Notes: generated by a model not told the origin, from the letters alone. 64,000 nucleotides of DNA from Myxococcales bacterium (GCA_016720545.1 JADKKK010000002.1:1-64000), one strand, 5' to 3'. Counted from the stretch's first letter, positions 43,272 to 52,629 are shown. Made by a program: numbers and translations.

Positions 43272-44879
43272 GTGATCCGCCCCCGTCGCGCAGTGGCGCA
43301 GACCCTCTTCTCCGCCTGCTTCGCCTGCGGGCTCACGCTCCCGCGCCCCGCGTCGGCCGATCCCCACGTCTGCGCGCGGCTCGAGCCCGGGGTGCAGCCC
43401 GCGGCCGCGCTCGGCGGCCCACCCACCGCGGCGCGCCTCGCCGGCGACGCCACGGCGTACGCGCCGTACGCGCGCGCCTCGTTCGGTGCAAAGTGCATGC
43501 ACCTCGAGCTGCCGCTCTCCCTCGCGGGCCGCGTCGAGGGGGTCTCCGGCTTCCCGCTCGATCGCTTCGGCGACTCGCTCGGCGCCCGCGCGAGCGCCAG
43601 CCCCGAGGTGCGCGCTGGGGCCAAGTTCTTCAGCGGCCTCGACTGGGCGCCGTTCGCGCTGCTCGCGGAGACCGAGGTCGACGTGCTCACCGGCACCGCC
43701 GCCGCCGAGCCGCGCGTGGCGGCGCCGGGCGCGCTCGGCACCGAAGGCCTCACCCTCCAGCTCCGCAAGCTCCACGTCCGGGCCTCGCTGGGCCCCCAAC
43801 TGCACATCGACGTGGGCGCCCAGACCAGCCACTTCGGCATGGGCCTCTTGGCCAACGATGGCGCCCACGGCTGGGAGCCCGGCAGCGCGGTCTTCGTCGA
43901 TCCCCGCCGCGGCGATCGCGTGCTCCGCGCGCAGCTCATCACCGGACCGCTGAGCGACATCGGGATCGTGGCGGCGGCCGGCGTCGACAAGGCGCTCGGC
44001 GACGATCTGATGCTCGAGGGCGACTCGGCGCGGCAGGTCTTCGGTGCCCTCTTGGTGGGCGTGGGGAAGCCCGCCTCCGGGGGCGCCTACGTCGTTCGGC
44101 GCCACCAGGAGAACGTGGCGGGCAGGGCGACCGACGTCACCGTCGCCGACCTCACCGCGAAGATCACCGCGCAGGTGCCCGGCGCGACGCTGGGGCTCGA
44201 GACCGAGTGGGCCCTGATCACCGGCAAGACCGACCTCGGCGCCACCGCCGAGCACCCCGTGCACGACGTCCTCCAGCTAGGCGGCGCGGCGCGCGCCTCC
44301 GTCGACGCGGGGGCCTTCGGCTCGGTCCTCGATTTCCTCTACGCCTCGGGCGATCAGAACTCCTACGACGGGAAGCAGAACGGGTTCCAGGTCGATCCGA
44401 ACTTCGGCTACGGCCTGCTCCTTTTCCGCCACGTCGTCGCCTCGCAGACCGCGCGGGCCTCGGCGTTGGCCGGCGATCCCCAGCTCGTGGGGACCGCCCA
44501 GGACGTCGAGCGGCTGGCCACCCGCGGCTCTGCGATGAACACCGTCGCGCTCTTCCCGCGGCTCCGGGTGCGGCCCGCCGCGGGGCTCGAGGTCTATGGC
44601 GGCCCCCTGTTCGCGATGGCGAACGTGCCCAGCACCGATCCCTTCAACACGCGCATCACGGGCGGCGCGCCGCGCGCCACGCTCGGCGGTCCCGCCGCCC
44701 GAGCGCTCGGCACCGAGGTCGACCTCGGGGTCCGCTACCGCGCGCTCTTCTACGGCCAAGAGCTCACCCTCGGGGTCGAGGGCGGCGCGCTCTTCCCCGG
44801 CGCGGCCTTCACGTCGGTCGCCGGCGCCCGCATGGGTGCCGTCGGGGGTGCGCGTGGCATGCTTCGTTGGCGGTTTTGA
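43272..44879 (+). CDS. Outer-membrane beta-barrel-like protein
   Basis: 535 aa from GTG 43272. Signal peptide LFSACFACGLTLPRPASA with an AxA-type cleavage site near residue 29. The mature part is rich in alternating-residue beta-strands (LTLQLRKLHVRASLGPQLHI, LGLETEWALITGKTDLGA) and ends in MLRWRF, with the terminal Phe typical of barrel proteins inserted by Bam. The substrate is unknown. It is 21 bases upstream of the large lipoprotein hydrolase and probably co-transcribed, so the pair may work together at the surface. Confidence 0.78.
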   Translation: MIRPRRAVAQTLFSACFACGLTLPRPASADPHVCARLEPGVQPAAALGGPPTAARLAGDATAYAPYARASFGAKCMHLELPLSLAGRVEGVSGFPLDRFGDSLGARASASPEVRAGAKFFSGLDWAPFALLAETEVDVLTGTAAAEPRVAAPGALGTEGLTLQLRKLHVRASLGPQLHIDVGAQTSHFGMGLLANDGAHGWEPGSAVFVDPRRGDRVLRAQLITGPLSDIGIVAAAGVDKALGDDLMLEGDSARQVFGALLVGVGKPASGGAYVVRRHQENVAGRATDVTVADLTAKITAQVPGATLGLETEWALITGKTDLGATAEHPVHDVLQLGGAARASVDAGAFGSVLDFLYASGDQNSYDGKQNGFQVDPNFGYGLLLFRHVVASQTARASALAGDPQLVGTAQDVERLATRGSAMNTVALFPRLRVRPAAGLEVYGGPLFAMANVPSTDPFNTRITGGAPRATLGGPAARALGTEVDLGVRYRALFYGQELTLGVEGGALFPGAAFTSVAGARMGAVGGARGMLRWRF

Positions 44880-44900
44880 CATGTGCAAGGAGAGCCCCTG

Positions 44901-47900
44901 ATGCCCCCGATGTTCCTCCGCCGGCTCGCGCGACGCCTCGCACCGCTCGCACCGCGCCTGGTCCCAGGCCTCCTCGTTCCGCTCGCCGTCGGCGCCGGCG
45001 CCGGCGCTGGAGGGTGCTTCTCCGAGGCGCCCACCTTCATGGGGGAGCCCGCCACCGGCACGGGCCCCGTCGTTCGCTTCGACGTTTTCAATAAACCTTT
45101 TGCGGAGATACCTCTCCCGAACGACTTCGCCACCCGCTACGACGAGACCTCGCCCACGCGGCGGAGGCTCAACGCCAGCGTGCTCGCCGGGCCCACGGCG
45201 TGGGAGCAGGCGACGCGCGCCGAGCTGAACAAGCTCTCCGGCTGGGGGACCCTCGCGCCGCTCGCGGTGAGCTTCACGGCGCCTATCGATCCCGAGGTGA
45301 TCATCAAGCGGCACCACGGCGATCGCTTCGACACCCGCGACGACGCCGTGCTCGTGCTCGACGTGACGCGGGGCTCGCCCGGCTTCTGCCAAGCGGTGCC
45401 GCTCGACCTCGGCCAGGGCAACTACCCGCAGGTGCTCCACGAGACCAACGTGTTCGAGTCGGATCCTCGCGCGGGCCTCCAGACCCTCGTGTTCGACGAG
45501 ACCGAGGAAGACACGAACGCCAACGGCGTGCTCGACCCCGGCGAGGACACCGACGGCGACGGCGTGCTCGACCACCCCAACACGCGCGACGGGCGCCCCA
45601 TGCACCCGGGCTCTCAGGTGCTCGACTTCTACGAGCGCGAGACGAACACGCTCATCATGAAGCCCGTGATGCCCATGCGCGAGGCCACCACCTACGCCGC
45701 GGTGCTCACGAAGCGCCTCGTCTCGCCCGCGGGGGAGAGCGTGCGCTCGCCGTTCGGGGGCGTCCATCACGTCGAACAAGGACCGGCCCTCGCGCCGCTG
45801 CCCGAGTGCCTCGGCCGCCACGGCCTCGCGCTGCCCGACGTCGCGTTCGCGTGGACCTTCACCACCCAGAGCATCTCGAACGACTACCGCCTCGTGCGCG
45901 ACGGCCTCTACGGAGTGGGCCCGCTCGCGAAGCTCGCCACCGATTTCCCCGCGACGCCGTCGCGCCTCGACGACGTGCACGACCCGGGCCCCGGCGTGAC
46001 CATGCCGAAGCTCGCGCCGATGAGCGACTTCATCCCGCTCGCGCTCGATCTGTTCGCGCTGACGGGCTCGTCGAAGGAAGAGGCCGCCGTCTTCGAGGCG
46101 ACGATGAAGACGGTGGACTACGTGGTGGCGGGCGCGATCAAGTCGCCGCAGTTCTTCCCGCGGAGCGACGCCGCGGGCAAGGCGCTCCCGCTCTACAAGC
46201 AGGTGTGGAATCTAGACGCCCCGCCGCGCTCCGAGGAGGTGCCCTATTGGCTGTTCGTGCCGAAGAAGCGCTCGGGGCCGGTCCCCGTCGCGATCTTCAT
46301 CCACGGCCATAGCGGCAGCAAGTTCGACGCGCTGCCGTTCGCGGGGCTGCTCGCGAGCTACGGCATCGCCACCCTCGGCCTCGACGGACCCAGCCACGGC
46401 GTCGGCGTGACGAGCGTGCAGCTCGGCCTCGTGCGAGGCTTCTTCAAGAAGGCCCGCCTCGCCGGTCTCGGGGAGTCGCTCATCCTCGGTCGCGCCGCCG
46501 ACCTGACGGGCGACGGCAACGTGGACTCCGGCGACGACTTCTGGACCGCGTACGTCTTCCACACGCGCGACATGGTCCGTCAGACCATCGTCGACGCGAT
46601 GCAGGTCGTGCGCACCCTCCGCGGCTTCGACGGCAAGGCACGGTGGGCCTTCGACCCCGCCGGCCGCGGCGCGCCGGGGCTCGCGGGCGACTTCGACGGC
46701 GACGGCGTGGTCGACGTCGGCGGCGCGGCGCCGCTGCACGTGATCGGCGGCTCGCTCGGCGGCATCACGGGCGGCGTGTTCGCCGGGTTGGAGCCCGAGG
46801 TCGACGACGCGGTCTCGATCGTCCCGGGCGGCATGTTGAGCGAGATCGGCACGCGCTCCACCCTGCGCAACATCCGGAACGCGATGGTGCTCCGCGCGCT
46901 CGGGCCCATCTTCTACGCCGAGAAGGGCGCGCTCATGGCCCGCGTCAACCTGGGCCAGACGCAGGACATCCCGGTGAAGCTCCACGACCTTCCCGCGCTC
47001 GCCCCGAAGGACACGGTGGTCCTCCGCAACGGCAAGACCGGCGAGCACCGCTGCGCTCCGGTTCAGCCGAGCGGCACGTTCCGCGTCGCCATCGCGATGG
47101 ACGAGGGCGATCCGCTAGAGCTCTCGGTCTACCGCGGGCCGGCCGCGCCGCGCCCGCGTGACGGGTGTGTGGTCCCGGCCGAGGCGCCGTACGTCAAGGT
47201 CACGACGTTCGGCTACGAGGTCGCGATCGGCGACAAGCTCTTCGCCGCGGGCTCGCCCCTCGTGGCGCCCACGGATGGCTTCGGGCAGCGCCGCGCCACG
47301 CCCGATCTCCGCCGCTTCCTCGGCCTCTCGCAGATCGCGCTCGACGCGGCCGACCCCATGAACTGGGCGCCCTACTGGGACGGCACCCGCACGATGACGT
47401 ACGGCACGGGCGCCACCGTGGAGACCCGCGTGCTCATGGCGCCCTCGGTGGGCGATCCGGGGGTGGCCATCGCGGGCGGCGTGGCCATGGCCCGCGCCGC
47501 GGGCTTCGTGGAGTACGACCGCGACGATCCGCGCTACGGCAAGCCGCAGAACCAGGTGCTCATCGACACGGGCACGGTCGAAGGGACCTACCGCCTCGGT
47601 CGCCACCGCGACAGCAAGGGCAACCCCGTTCTGATGGACGTGGAGAACCTCGCGTCGATCGTCCCCGCGCCCGACGGCTTCGACGTGCCGCGCCTCGCGC
47701 CGCCCCTCCGGCTCGTCCGCAAGGGCGCCGACGGCGGCTTCAGCGGCGTCCTCTTCCCGATGCTGAGCCCCAAGGGCAAGCACGGCTTCGCGAGCCCCGA
47801 TCCCACGAAGCCTTTCGACCTCGGTACGTATCTCCTCAACATCATGGGGAGATACATGCAGACGAGCGGGCGAGAGCTGTCCCTCGACAAGTGCCAGGCC

Positions 47901-47939
47901 ACCTCGGCGTGCCCGTGGGAGACCCTCCCGCTCAAGTAG
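44901..47939 (+). CDS. Large surface lipoprotein hydrolase with calcium-loop motifs
   Basis: 1012 aa from ATG 44901, with AAGGAG eight bases upstream. Lipoprotein signal (VPLAVGAGAGAGGC, Cys near 39). N-terminal beta-rich part (~50-330), then an alpha/beta-hydrolase: VPVAIFIHGHSGSKFDAL, and nucleophile elbow VIGGSLGGITGG with Ser near 618. Four EF-hand/dockerin-like loops are seen: DTNANGVLDPGE (204-215), DTDGDGVLDHPN (216-227), DLTGDGNVDSGD (534) and DFDGDGVVDVGG (597), so calcium is likely bound. The layout resembles VolA-type surface lipases with an N-terminal lipase accessory domain. The substrate (lipid, ester) is inferred only from the fold. Confidence 0.82.
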   Translation: MPPMFLRRLARRLAPLAPRLVPGLLVPLAVGAGAGAGGCFSEAPTFMGEPATGTGPVVRFDVFNKPFAEIPLPNDFATRYDETSPTRRRLNASVLAGPTAWEQATRAELNKLSGWGTLAPLAVSFTAPIDPEVIIKRHHGDRFDTRDDAVLVLDVTRGSPGFCQAVPLDLGQGNYPQVLHETNVFESDPRAGLQTLVFDETEEDTNANGVLDPGEDTDGDGVLDHPNTRDGRPMHPGSQVLDFYERETNTLIMKPVMPMREATTYAAVLTKRLVSPAGESVRSPFGGVHHVEQGPALAPLPECLGRHGLALPDVAFAWTFTTQSISNDYRLVRDGLYGVGPLAKLATDFPATPSRLDDVHDPGPGVTMPKLAPMSDFIPLALDLFALTGSSKEEAAVFEATMKTVDYVVAGAIKSPQFFPRSDAAGKALPLYKQVWNLDAPPRSEEVPYWLFVPKKRSGPVPVAIFIHGHSGSKFDALPFAGLLASYGIATLGLDGPSHGVGVTSVQLGLVRGFFKKARLAGLGESLILGRAADLTGDGNVDSGDDFWTAYVFHTRDMVRQTIVDAMQVVRTLRGFDGKARWAFDPAGRGAPGLAGDFDGDGVVDVGGAAPLHVIGGSLGGITGGVFAGLEPEVDDAVSIVPGGMLSEIGTRSTLRNIRNAMVLRALGPIFYAEKGALMARVNLGQTQDIPVKLHDLPALAPKDTVVLRNGKTGEHRCAPVQPSGTFRVAIAMDEGDPLELSVYRGPAAPRPRDGCVVPAEAPYVKVTTFGYEVAIGDKLFAAGSPLVAPTDGFGQRRATPDLRRFLGLSQIALDAADPMNWAPYWDGTRTMTYGTGATVETRVLMAPSVGDPGVAIAGGVAMARAAGFVEYDRDDPRYGKPQNQVLIDTGTVEGTYRLGRHRDSKGNPVLMDVENLASIVPAPDGFDVPRLAPPLRLVRKGADGGFSGVLFPMLSPKGKHGFASPDPTKPFDLGTYLLNIMGRYMQTSGRELSLDKCQATSACPWETLPLK

Positions 47940-48112
47940 CGGAGGAGCAGAGCGTGGAGCGCGAACGCCATGGGCTCGACGAATCTTGCGAGTCTGAGGA
48001 GTCCGAGGAGGGGACGCACCGACGAGCCCCCCGCGCCGTGGGCCCGACGGCATGCGGGGCGCGATCTGCCAAAAGTCATGGCACTCGCCCAAACGGCTCG
48101 CACCATCGCAGG

Positions 48113-48685
48113 ATGCGCAGCTCGCTTTCCCACTGGGCACTCCTCTTGGCCGCTCTAGGGCTCGCGGCAGGTTGCAAGGGCGAGGTCGCTGCAAGCGAAG
48201 ACGGGGGGAACGCCGGGCAACCGGACGGCGGGATGGACGCCGCGGCGGTCCTCGCCGACGGAGGAGCCTTCGACGCCACAACGGACGCAGGTCCTATCGA
48301 CTCCAGCTCGCCGATCGACGCCGGCTCGCCCGCCGACACGGGGCCGCCCAACGCCTGTAGGGCGGCGGGGGGGAGCTGCGTCGCGGAGGACGCGGGCACC
48401 TGCGCGACGGGCCTCGTCGGGGGCACAGCCTACTCCTGCGGCGGAGCGGGCCTCGAGTGCTGTCTGCCGCGCGGGACGCCCCCCACGTGTAACGCCATCG
48501 GCACGAAGAGCGAGGGCTGGTACGAACCGAGTGGTAAGCTTGTCTGCTTCGCACAGTGCGCGGCCGCGGCGGTCACCTGCGAGGCCATTGGGTCGCGGAG
48601 CGAGGGCTGGTACGCGACCCCAGCGACCGCCGCGTGCCCGCCCGGTGTGCCCCGCCTCGTGCAGTGGACTGACTGCTCGCCCTAG
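48113..48685 (+). CDS. Small Cys-rich lipoprotein with a duplicated motif
   Basis: 190 aa from ATG 48113; the longer frame upstream is shadow of the hydrolase gene. A classic lipobox LAAGC lies near residue 21. A Gly/Asp/Ala-rich tether (~22-80) follows, then a Cys-rich part with two copies of a motif: CNAIGTKSEGWYEPSG and CEAIGSRSEGWYATP, ~25 residues apart. Such tethers and repeats are common in myxobacterial surface lipoproteins; no function is known. The TAG stop (48683-48685) is part of the CTAG border of the second palindromic element. Confidence 0.72.
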   Translation: MRSSLSHWALLLAALGLAAGCKGEVAASEDGGNAGQPDGGMDAAAVLADGGAFDATTDAGPIDSSSPIDAGSPADTGPPNACRAAGGSCVAEDAGTCATGLVGGTAYSCGGAGLECCLPRGTPPTCNAIGTKSEGWYEPSGKLVCFAQCAAAAVTCEAIGSRSEGWYATPATAACPPGVPRLVQWTDCSP

Positions 48686-48822
48686 AGCGCCGAACCGCTT
48701 GATTCGGCCGGCTTTTCGCCGATTTACGTCGCCGTACTTCGTGCTCCTCCTCGCCTAGCAGCAGTAGGACTCGTCGTCGCGCCTCGCACGGCTCGCAACT
48801 CGGCGAAAATCCTCGCTCATCA
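48682..48822. mobile_element. Second copy of the palindromic element, right end decayed
   Basis: Matches the copy at 38342 over about 141 bases with only a handful of differences (T/C at 48708; a one-base gap and a substitution near 48741-48746), including CTAGAGCGCCGAACCGCTTG at the left end and TAGCAGCAGTAGGACTCGTC in the centre. After TCATCA (48817-48822) the match is lost and the right terminal repeat is absent. The 222 bases from there to the sugar kinase gene hold no supported gene. Confidence 0.8.
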
Positions 48823-49044
48823 CCCAGGCGCCGAACGGCGGCGCGGCCGGCGGCTCGACGGCCCCTACGCCGAGCAAGGTCCGGCGCGGCCACGGGGCTC
48901 TCGCACGCGGCTGGGCTCGTCCTCGGTCTGCGCCGTCGGCGCGCGGCCGCGTGGGGGGGGCTCGCCCCGCCCCTGAGCCGCGCGGGGGCGACGGTGACCT
49001 TGAGCCCGTAAGCCGGGCCGCGCGCTTGTGTCGCGCCCGCCCAC

Positions 49045-50103
49045 ATGCCACCGTCTCGCATGCTCCCGGCCGCGATCGTCTGCTTCGGTGAGGTCCTCTG
49101 GGACATCTTCGATCTCGATCCGCCACCTCTCGGGGCGCGGCTCGTGCGGGTCATCGGCGGCGCCCCTGCGAACGTGGCGACCGTGCTCGCGCGCCTTGGG
49201 GTGCGCGTGCGCCTCGTAGGGGGGGTGGGGCGCGATCGCTTTGGCGAAGAGCTGTGCGCCGCGCTCGCGGCCGAGGGCGTCGACGTTGGCCACATGGTGA
49301 AGCTGCCCCAGCGAACGGGGCTCGCGTTCGTGCGTCGCGACGCGGCGGGCGAGCCGAGCTTCCTCTTCTACCGCCAGGGCACGGCCGACGTGTCGGTGGG
49401 CGCGCGCGACGTGACGCCGGCGATGGGGCGCGCCGCGCTCGGCCTCGTGGGCACGAGCACGCTGATGACCCCGAGGCTCCGAGGCGCGACCTCCGCGTTC
49501 GCGCGTGCGCTCGAGCGAGCGGGCGGCGCGCTCGTGGTCGACCTCAACGTTCGCGCCCACATGTGGAACGATCACGAGGAGATGCGCGAACGCGTAGGCG
49601 CGCTCGTTGGGCGGGCCGCGCTCATCAAGGCGTCGGAGGGGGACCTCGTGGCGCTCGCCAGCGGAGCCCCATCGAAGTCGCGGTCGAGGCGCATCGCGTA
49701 CGGCGCAGCGTGGCTTCGCGAGCGCGCGCCTCGCGCGACGACGGTGTTCACGCGCGCGGGCGGGCCAGCCAGCGTGGTCGGGGCGGTCGGCGAGGTCTCC
49801 GTGCCTCCGCCCGTGGCCCACGCGCCCTGCGTCGACGCGACCGGCGCGGGGGACGCGTTCATCGCGGGGGTGATGGCCGCGCTCGTGGCGGCCAGGGCGC
49901 TCCCGGGCGCGCCGGGCTTCGCTGACGCTGCCGTGTGGCGCGAGGCGCTCGCCCTCGGGCACAGGCTCGGTCGGAAGGCGATCTCGCGGCCCGGCGCCGT
50001 CACCGGGGTGGTCGCCTTGTCCGCGTGCCACCGCGCCCTCGCGAGGCTGTCGCGCCGGCGCGAGGGTGGGGCCACGCAGGCCGCGCGCCGCGACGGGACT
50101 TGA
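49045..50103 (+). CDS. PfkB-family carbohydrate kinase (fructokinase-like)
   Basis: 352 aa from ATG 49045 (ATG 49060 is also possible). Family signatures: IVCFGEVLWDIF at the N-terminus, GGAPANVATVLARLG, VGRDRFGEEL, VVDLNVRAHMW, SEGDLVAL, and the catalytic/anion-hole motif DATGAGDAFIAGVM near 265. ATP-dependent phosphorylation of a sugar; GEVLWD and GGAPAN are typical of fructokinases. The C-terminus has an extra basic tail. No transporter or sugar operon is adjacent, so substrate is inferred. Confidence 0.87.
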   Translation: MPPSRMLPAAIVCFGEVLWDIFDLDPPPLGARLVRVIGGAPANVATVLARLGVRVRLVGGVGRDRFGEELCAALAAEGVDVGHMVKLPQRTGLAFVRRDAAGEPSFLFYRQGTADVSVGARDVTPAMGRAALGLVGTSTLMTPRLRGATSAFARALERAGGALVVDLNVRAHMWNDHEEMRERVGALVGRAALIKASEGDLVALASGAPSKSRSRRIAYGAAWLRERAPRATTVFTRAGGPASVVGAVGEVSVPPPVAHAPCVDATGAGDAFIAGVMAALVAARALPGAPGFADAAVWREALALGHRLGRKAISRPGAVTGVVALSACHRALARLSRRREGGATQAARRDGT

Positions 50104-50158
50104 CGCGCTTGACCCGGCGGAGCGAAGTGGGCCATTTGGGGCCGTCGCGCCAGAGCGC

Positions 50159-50230
50159 GACGAGCCTGACGAGCGTGACGAGCGTGACGAGCGTGACGAG
50201 CGTGACGAGCGTGACGAGCGTGACGAGCGT
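50159..50230. repeat. 9-bp tandem repeat (eight units)
   Basis: Seven perfect head-to-tail copies of GACGAGCGT (50168-50230) preceded by one variant unit GACGAGCCT (50159-50167), between the sugar kinase and DUF971 genes. In the DUF971 frame it would read (Asp-Glu-Arg)n without a stop. A candidate variable-number repeat that may affect the leader or the N-terminus of the next protein. Confidence 0.9.
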
Positions 50231-50263
50231 GAGCTCATCGAGCGCCCCGAGGACGAGAACCCC

Positions 50264-50620
50264 ATGAGAGATCCACGCACGAAGGCGCGCGCCATTCGCT
50301 CCCCGCGAGGCGGTCGAACGACCGAGATCGACTGGGCCGACGGCCACAAGGGCGTCTACCCGCACCGCGTGCTGCGCGGATTCTGCCCGTGCGCGGGCTG
50401 CCAGGGGCACTCCGGCACGATCGCGTTCCTGCCCCCCTCCGACCTGCAGCTCGAGCTCGAGGGGCTCGATCCCGTCGGAAACTACGCGCTCTGCTTGCGC
50501 TGGTTCGACGGTCACGCGAGCGGCCTCTACTCGTACACGTACCTGCGCGCCCTGTGTCAGTGCGCGGAGTGTAGGCCGCAAGGCGAGGCGGCGGTGGGCG
50601 AGGAGATGCCTCGCCTGTGA
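50264..50620 (+). CDS. DUF971 domain-containing protein
   Basis: 118 aa from ATG 50264, with GAGGA about nine bases upstream. The frame is open through the upstream Asp-Glu-Arg repeats to 50066, but that part overlaps the sugar kinase gene. It matches DUF971 (the N-terminal module of gamma-butyrobetaine hydroxylase-like proteins): DWADGHKGVYPHRVLRGFCPCAGCQGH, GLDPVGNYALCLRWFDGH, YSYTYLRALCQCAEC (quoted in part). The Cys pairs suggest zinc or Fe-S binding. Cytoplasmic; often linked to Fe-S cluster proteins. Coupled to murJ by GTGA. Confidence 0.85.
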   Translation: MRDPRTKARAIRSPRGGRTTEIDWADGHKGVYPHRVLRGFCPCAGCQGHSGTIAFLPPSDLQLELEGLDPVGNYALCLRWFDGHASGLYSYTYLRALCQCAECRPQGEAAVGEEMPRL

Positions 50621-52476
50621 GCGAGACCCCCGCGCCCGACGAGGCGCTCGCCGCGCAGCCGGCGGCCGAGCCGGCTGACGCGACAGCTGCGGTCGACGCG
50701 CCGGGCGAGGCGGGCGAGGCGGGCGTCGCCCCGAGCCCGCCGGAGGGCGAGGCGGGCACACCGCCTGCCGAGGAGCCGTCCGTCGAGGCTCCCGCGCTCG
50801 AGACCCCGCTCGAGGCCCCGCCCGACGCTCCACCTGCGGAGGTCTCCGATCCGGCGCAGCAGGCGTCCGATGTCGTCGCGCGGGGCGACGCCGAGCGCGG
50901 CAAGCTCGCGCGGCGCGCGGCCATCGTGGGGGCGGGCACGCTCGCCTCGCGCCTCCTCGGGCTCGCGCGCGACGTCGCGCTCGCCGCGATGTTCACGCGC
51001 GCCGAGACCGACGCGTTCTTCACCGCCTTCCGCATCCCGAACGCGCTCCGCCAGCTGCTCGGCGAGGGGGCGGTGTCGAGCGCCGTGGTCCCTGTGCTCG
51101 CGAAGAAGCTCGAGACGGAGGGCGAGGAGCCCGCGAGGGACTTCTTCGCGAAGGCGCGCGGTGTCTCGCTTCTGGCGCTTGCGGTCGTCACCGTGCTCGG
51201 CATGCTGCTCGCCGAGCCGCTCACCGAGCTCTTCGCGGGCGGCTACCACGCTCAGCCTGGGCAGTTCGAGCGCACCGTGTCGCTCACCCGTTCGGTGTTC
51301 CCGTACATCTTCTTCATGGGCTCGGCGGCCCTCGGCATGGCCGCGCTCAACGCCAACAAGCGCTTCGCGGTCGCCGCGTTCGCGCCGGCGCTGCTCAACG
51401 TGGCGTTCCTGATCGCGGCGTTCGTGCTGCCGGCGGTCTTCCTGTCGCTGGGGGTCGACGCCGCGCAGGCCATCGTGGCGGGCGCCTTGCTGGGCGGGGT
51501 GCTCCAGGTGGCCGCCCAGTGGCCGTCGCTGCGCAAGCTCGGCTACGCCGGCCTCCCGCAGATAGATTTCAACGACCCGGCCGTGCGCGACATGCTCCGG
51601 CGCATGGGCCCCATGGCCTTCGGACTCGGTGTATACTACATCGACATGATCCTCTCGACGCGCTTCCTGTCCGAGCTCGGGCCGGGCGCGCAGAGCTACT
51701 TCATGTGGGCGAGCCGCCTGTGCGACTTCCCCCAGGGCATCTTCGTGCTCGCGCTCTCCACCGCGTCGCTCCCCTCGCTCGCGGGGTTCGCGGCGCGCGG
51801 CGAGATGGCCGAGCTCGAGAAGACCTACGCGCACGGAATGAAGCTCTCGCTGTTCGTGGCGATCCCCTCGAGCGTGGCCCTGATGGCCCTCGCCGAGCCC
51901 CTCATCGTGCTGCTGTTTCAGCGCGGGCACTTCCAGCAGGAGGCCTCGCACGAGACGGCGCGCGCGCTGCTCTGGCAGGGCGGGGCGGTGTGGACCGTGG
52001 CCGCGGTGAGACAGATCGTCCCAGTGTACTACGCGCTCGGGGACACCCGCACCCCGGTGGTCGTGAGCGCGCTCGACCTGCTCGCGTTCATCGCGCTCGC
52101 GCTCGCGCTGCGGGGGCCGCTCGGGCACGTCGGCGTGAGCGTGGCCGTCGCCGGCTCGAGCTTCGTGCAGATGGCGCTCTTGCTCGTGTTTCTTCGGCGC
52201 AAGCTCGCCGACACGCGGCTCGGCGACATCGCGCGGTCGGCTGGGAAGAGCCTCCTCGCCGCGATCGTCGCCGGGGTCGGCGGGGCGCACGCCGCCGAGC
52301 TCGTGGCCGGCGTGGCGGGCGAGGGGACCGTGGCGCGGCTGCTGCCCGGGCTTGGCGGCGCGGTCGTGTTCGCGGGGCTCTACGTGCTCGCGGCGTACGG
52401 CCTCCGCTCCGCCGAGCTCGAGGGGCTCACCGCGGGTGTGCGGCGGCGGCTCGCGCGAGGCGCCAGGGCCGCTTGA
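50617..52476 (+). CDS. murJ: Lipid II flippase MurJ with acidic N-terminal extension
   Basis: 619 aa from GTG 50617, four-base overlap with the DUF971 gene. Residues 1-95 are a Pro/Glu/Ala-rich extension unusual for the family. Then 14 or so membrane helices of the MOP superfamily: ASRLLGLARDVALAAMF, ETDAFFTAFRIPNALRQLLGEGAVSSAVVPV (in part), FPYIFFMGSAALGMAALNANKRF, and FVLALSTASLPSLAGFAARG. It moves lipid II across the inner membrane for peptidoglycan synthesis. The extension probably lies in the cytoplasm and might be regulatory, for instance a kinase target. A translation start near residue 90 cannot be fully excluded. Confidence 0.92.
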   Translation: MSETPAPDEALAAQPAAEPADATAAVDAPGEAGEAGVAPSPPEGEAGTPPAEEPSVEAPALETPLEAPPDAPPAEVSDPAQQASDVVARGDAERGKLARRAAIVGAGTLASRLLGLARDVALAAMFTRAETDAFFTAFRIPNALRQLLGEGAVSSAVVPVLAKKLETEGEEPARDFFAKARGVSLLALAVVTVLGMLLAEPLTELFAGGYHAQPGQFERTVSLTRSVFPYIFFMGSAALGMAALNANKRFAVAAFAPALLNVAFLIAAFVLPAVFLSLGVDAAQAIVAGALLGGVLQVAAQWPSLRKLGYAGLPQIDFNDPAVRDMLRRMGPMAFGLGVYYIDMILSTRFLSELGPGAQSYFMWASRLCDFPQGIFVLALSTASLPSLAGFAARGEMAELEKTYAHGMKLSLFVAIPSSVALMALAEPLIVLLFQRGHFQQEASHETARALLWQGGAVWTVAAVRQIVPVYYALGDTRTPVVVSALDLLAFIALALALRGPLGHVGVSVAVAGSSFVQMALLLVFLRRKLADTRLGDIARSAGKSLLAAIVAGVGGAHAAELVAGVAGEGTVARLLPGLGGAVVFAGLYVLAAYGLRSAELEGLTAGVRRRLARGARAA

Positions 52477-52629
52477 CTTCGTCCGCGCGGAGCCCGGAGG
52501 GCGTGATCCCATCAGCGACCTTTGAAATGGTGGCCGCGTGCTCTAGAACCCGCGCATGAACCTGGAAGTGAGCCCCGTAGGGGCGAACGAAGGCCTATGG
52601 CGACCCCGAGCCGCAGGCGAGGTGTCGAC

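Noticed and set aside
50159..50230. CRISPR array
   Set aside because: A 9-base unit with no spacers is a simple tandem repeat.
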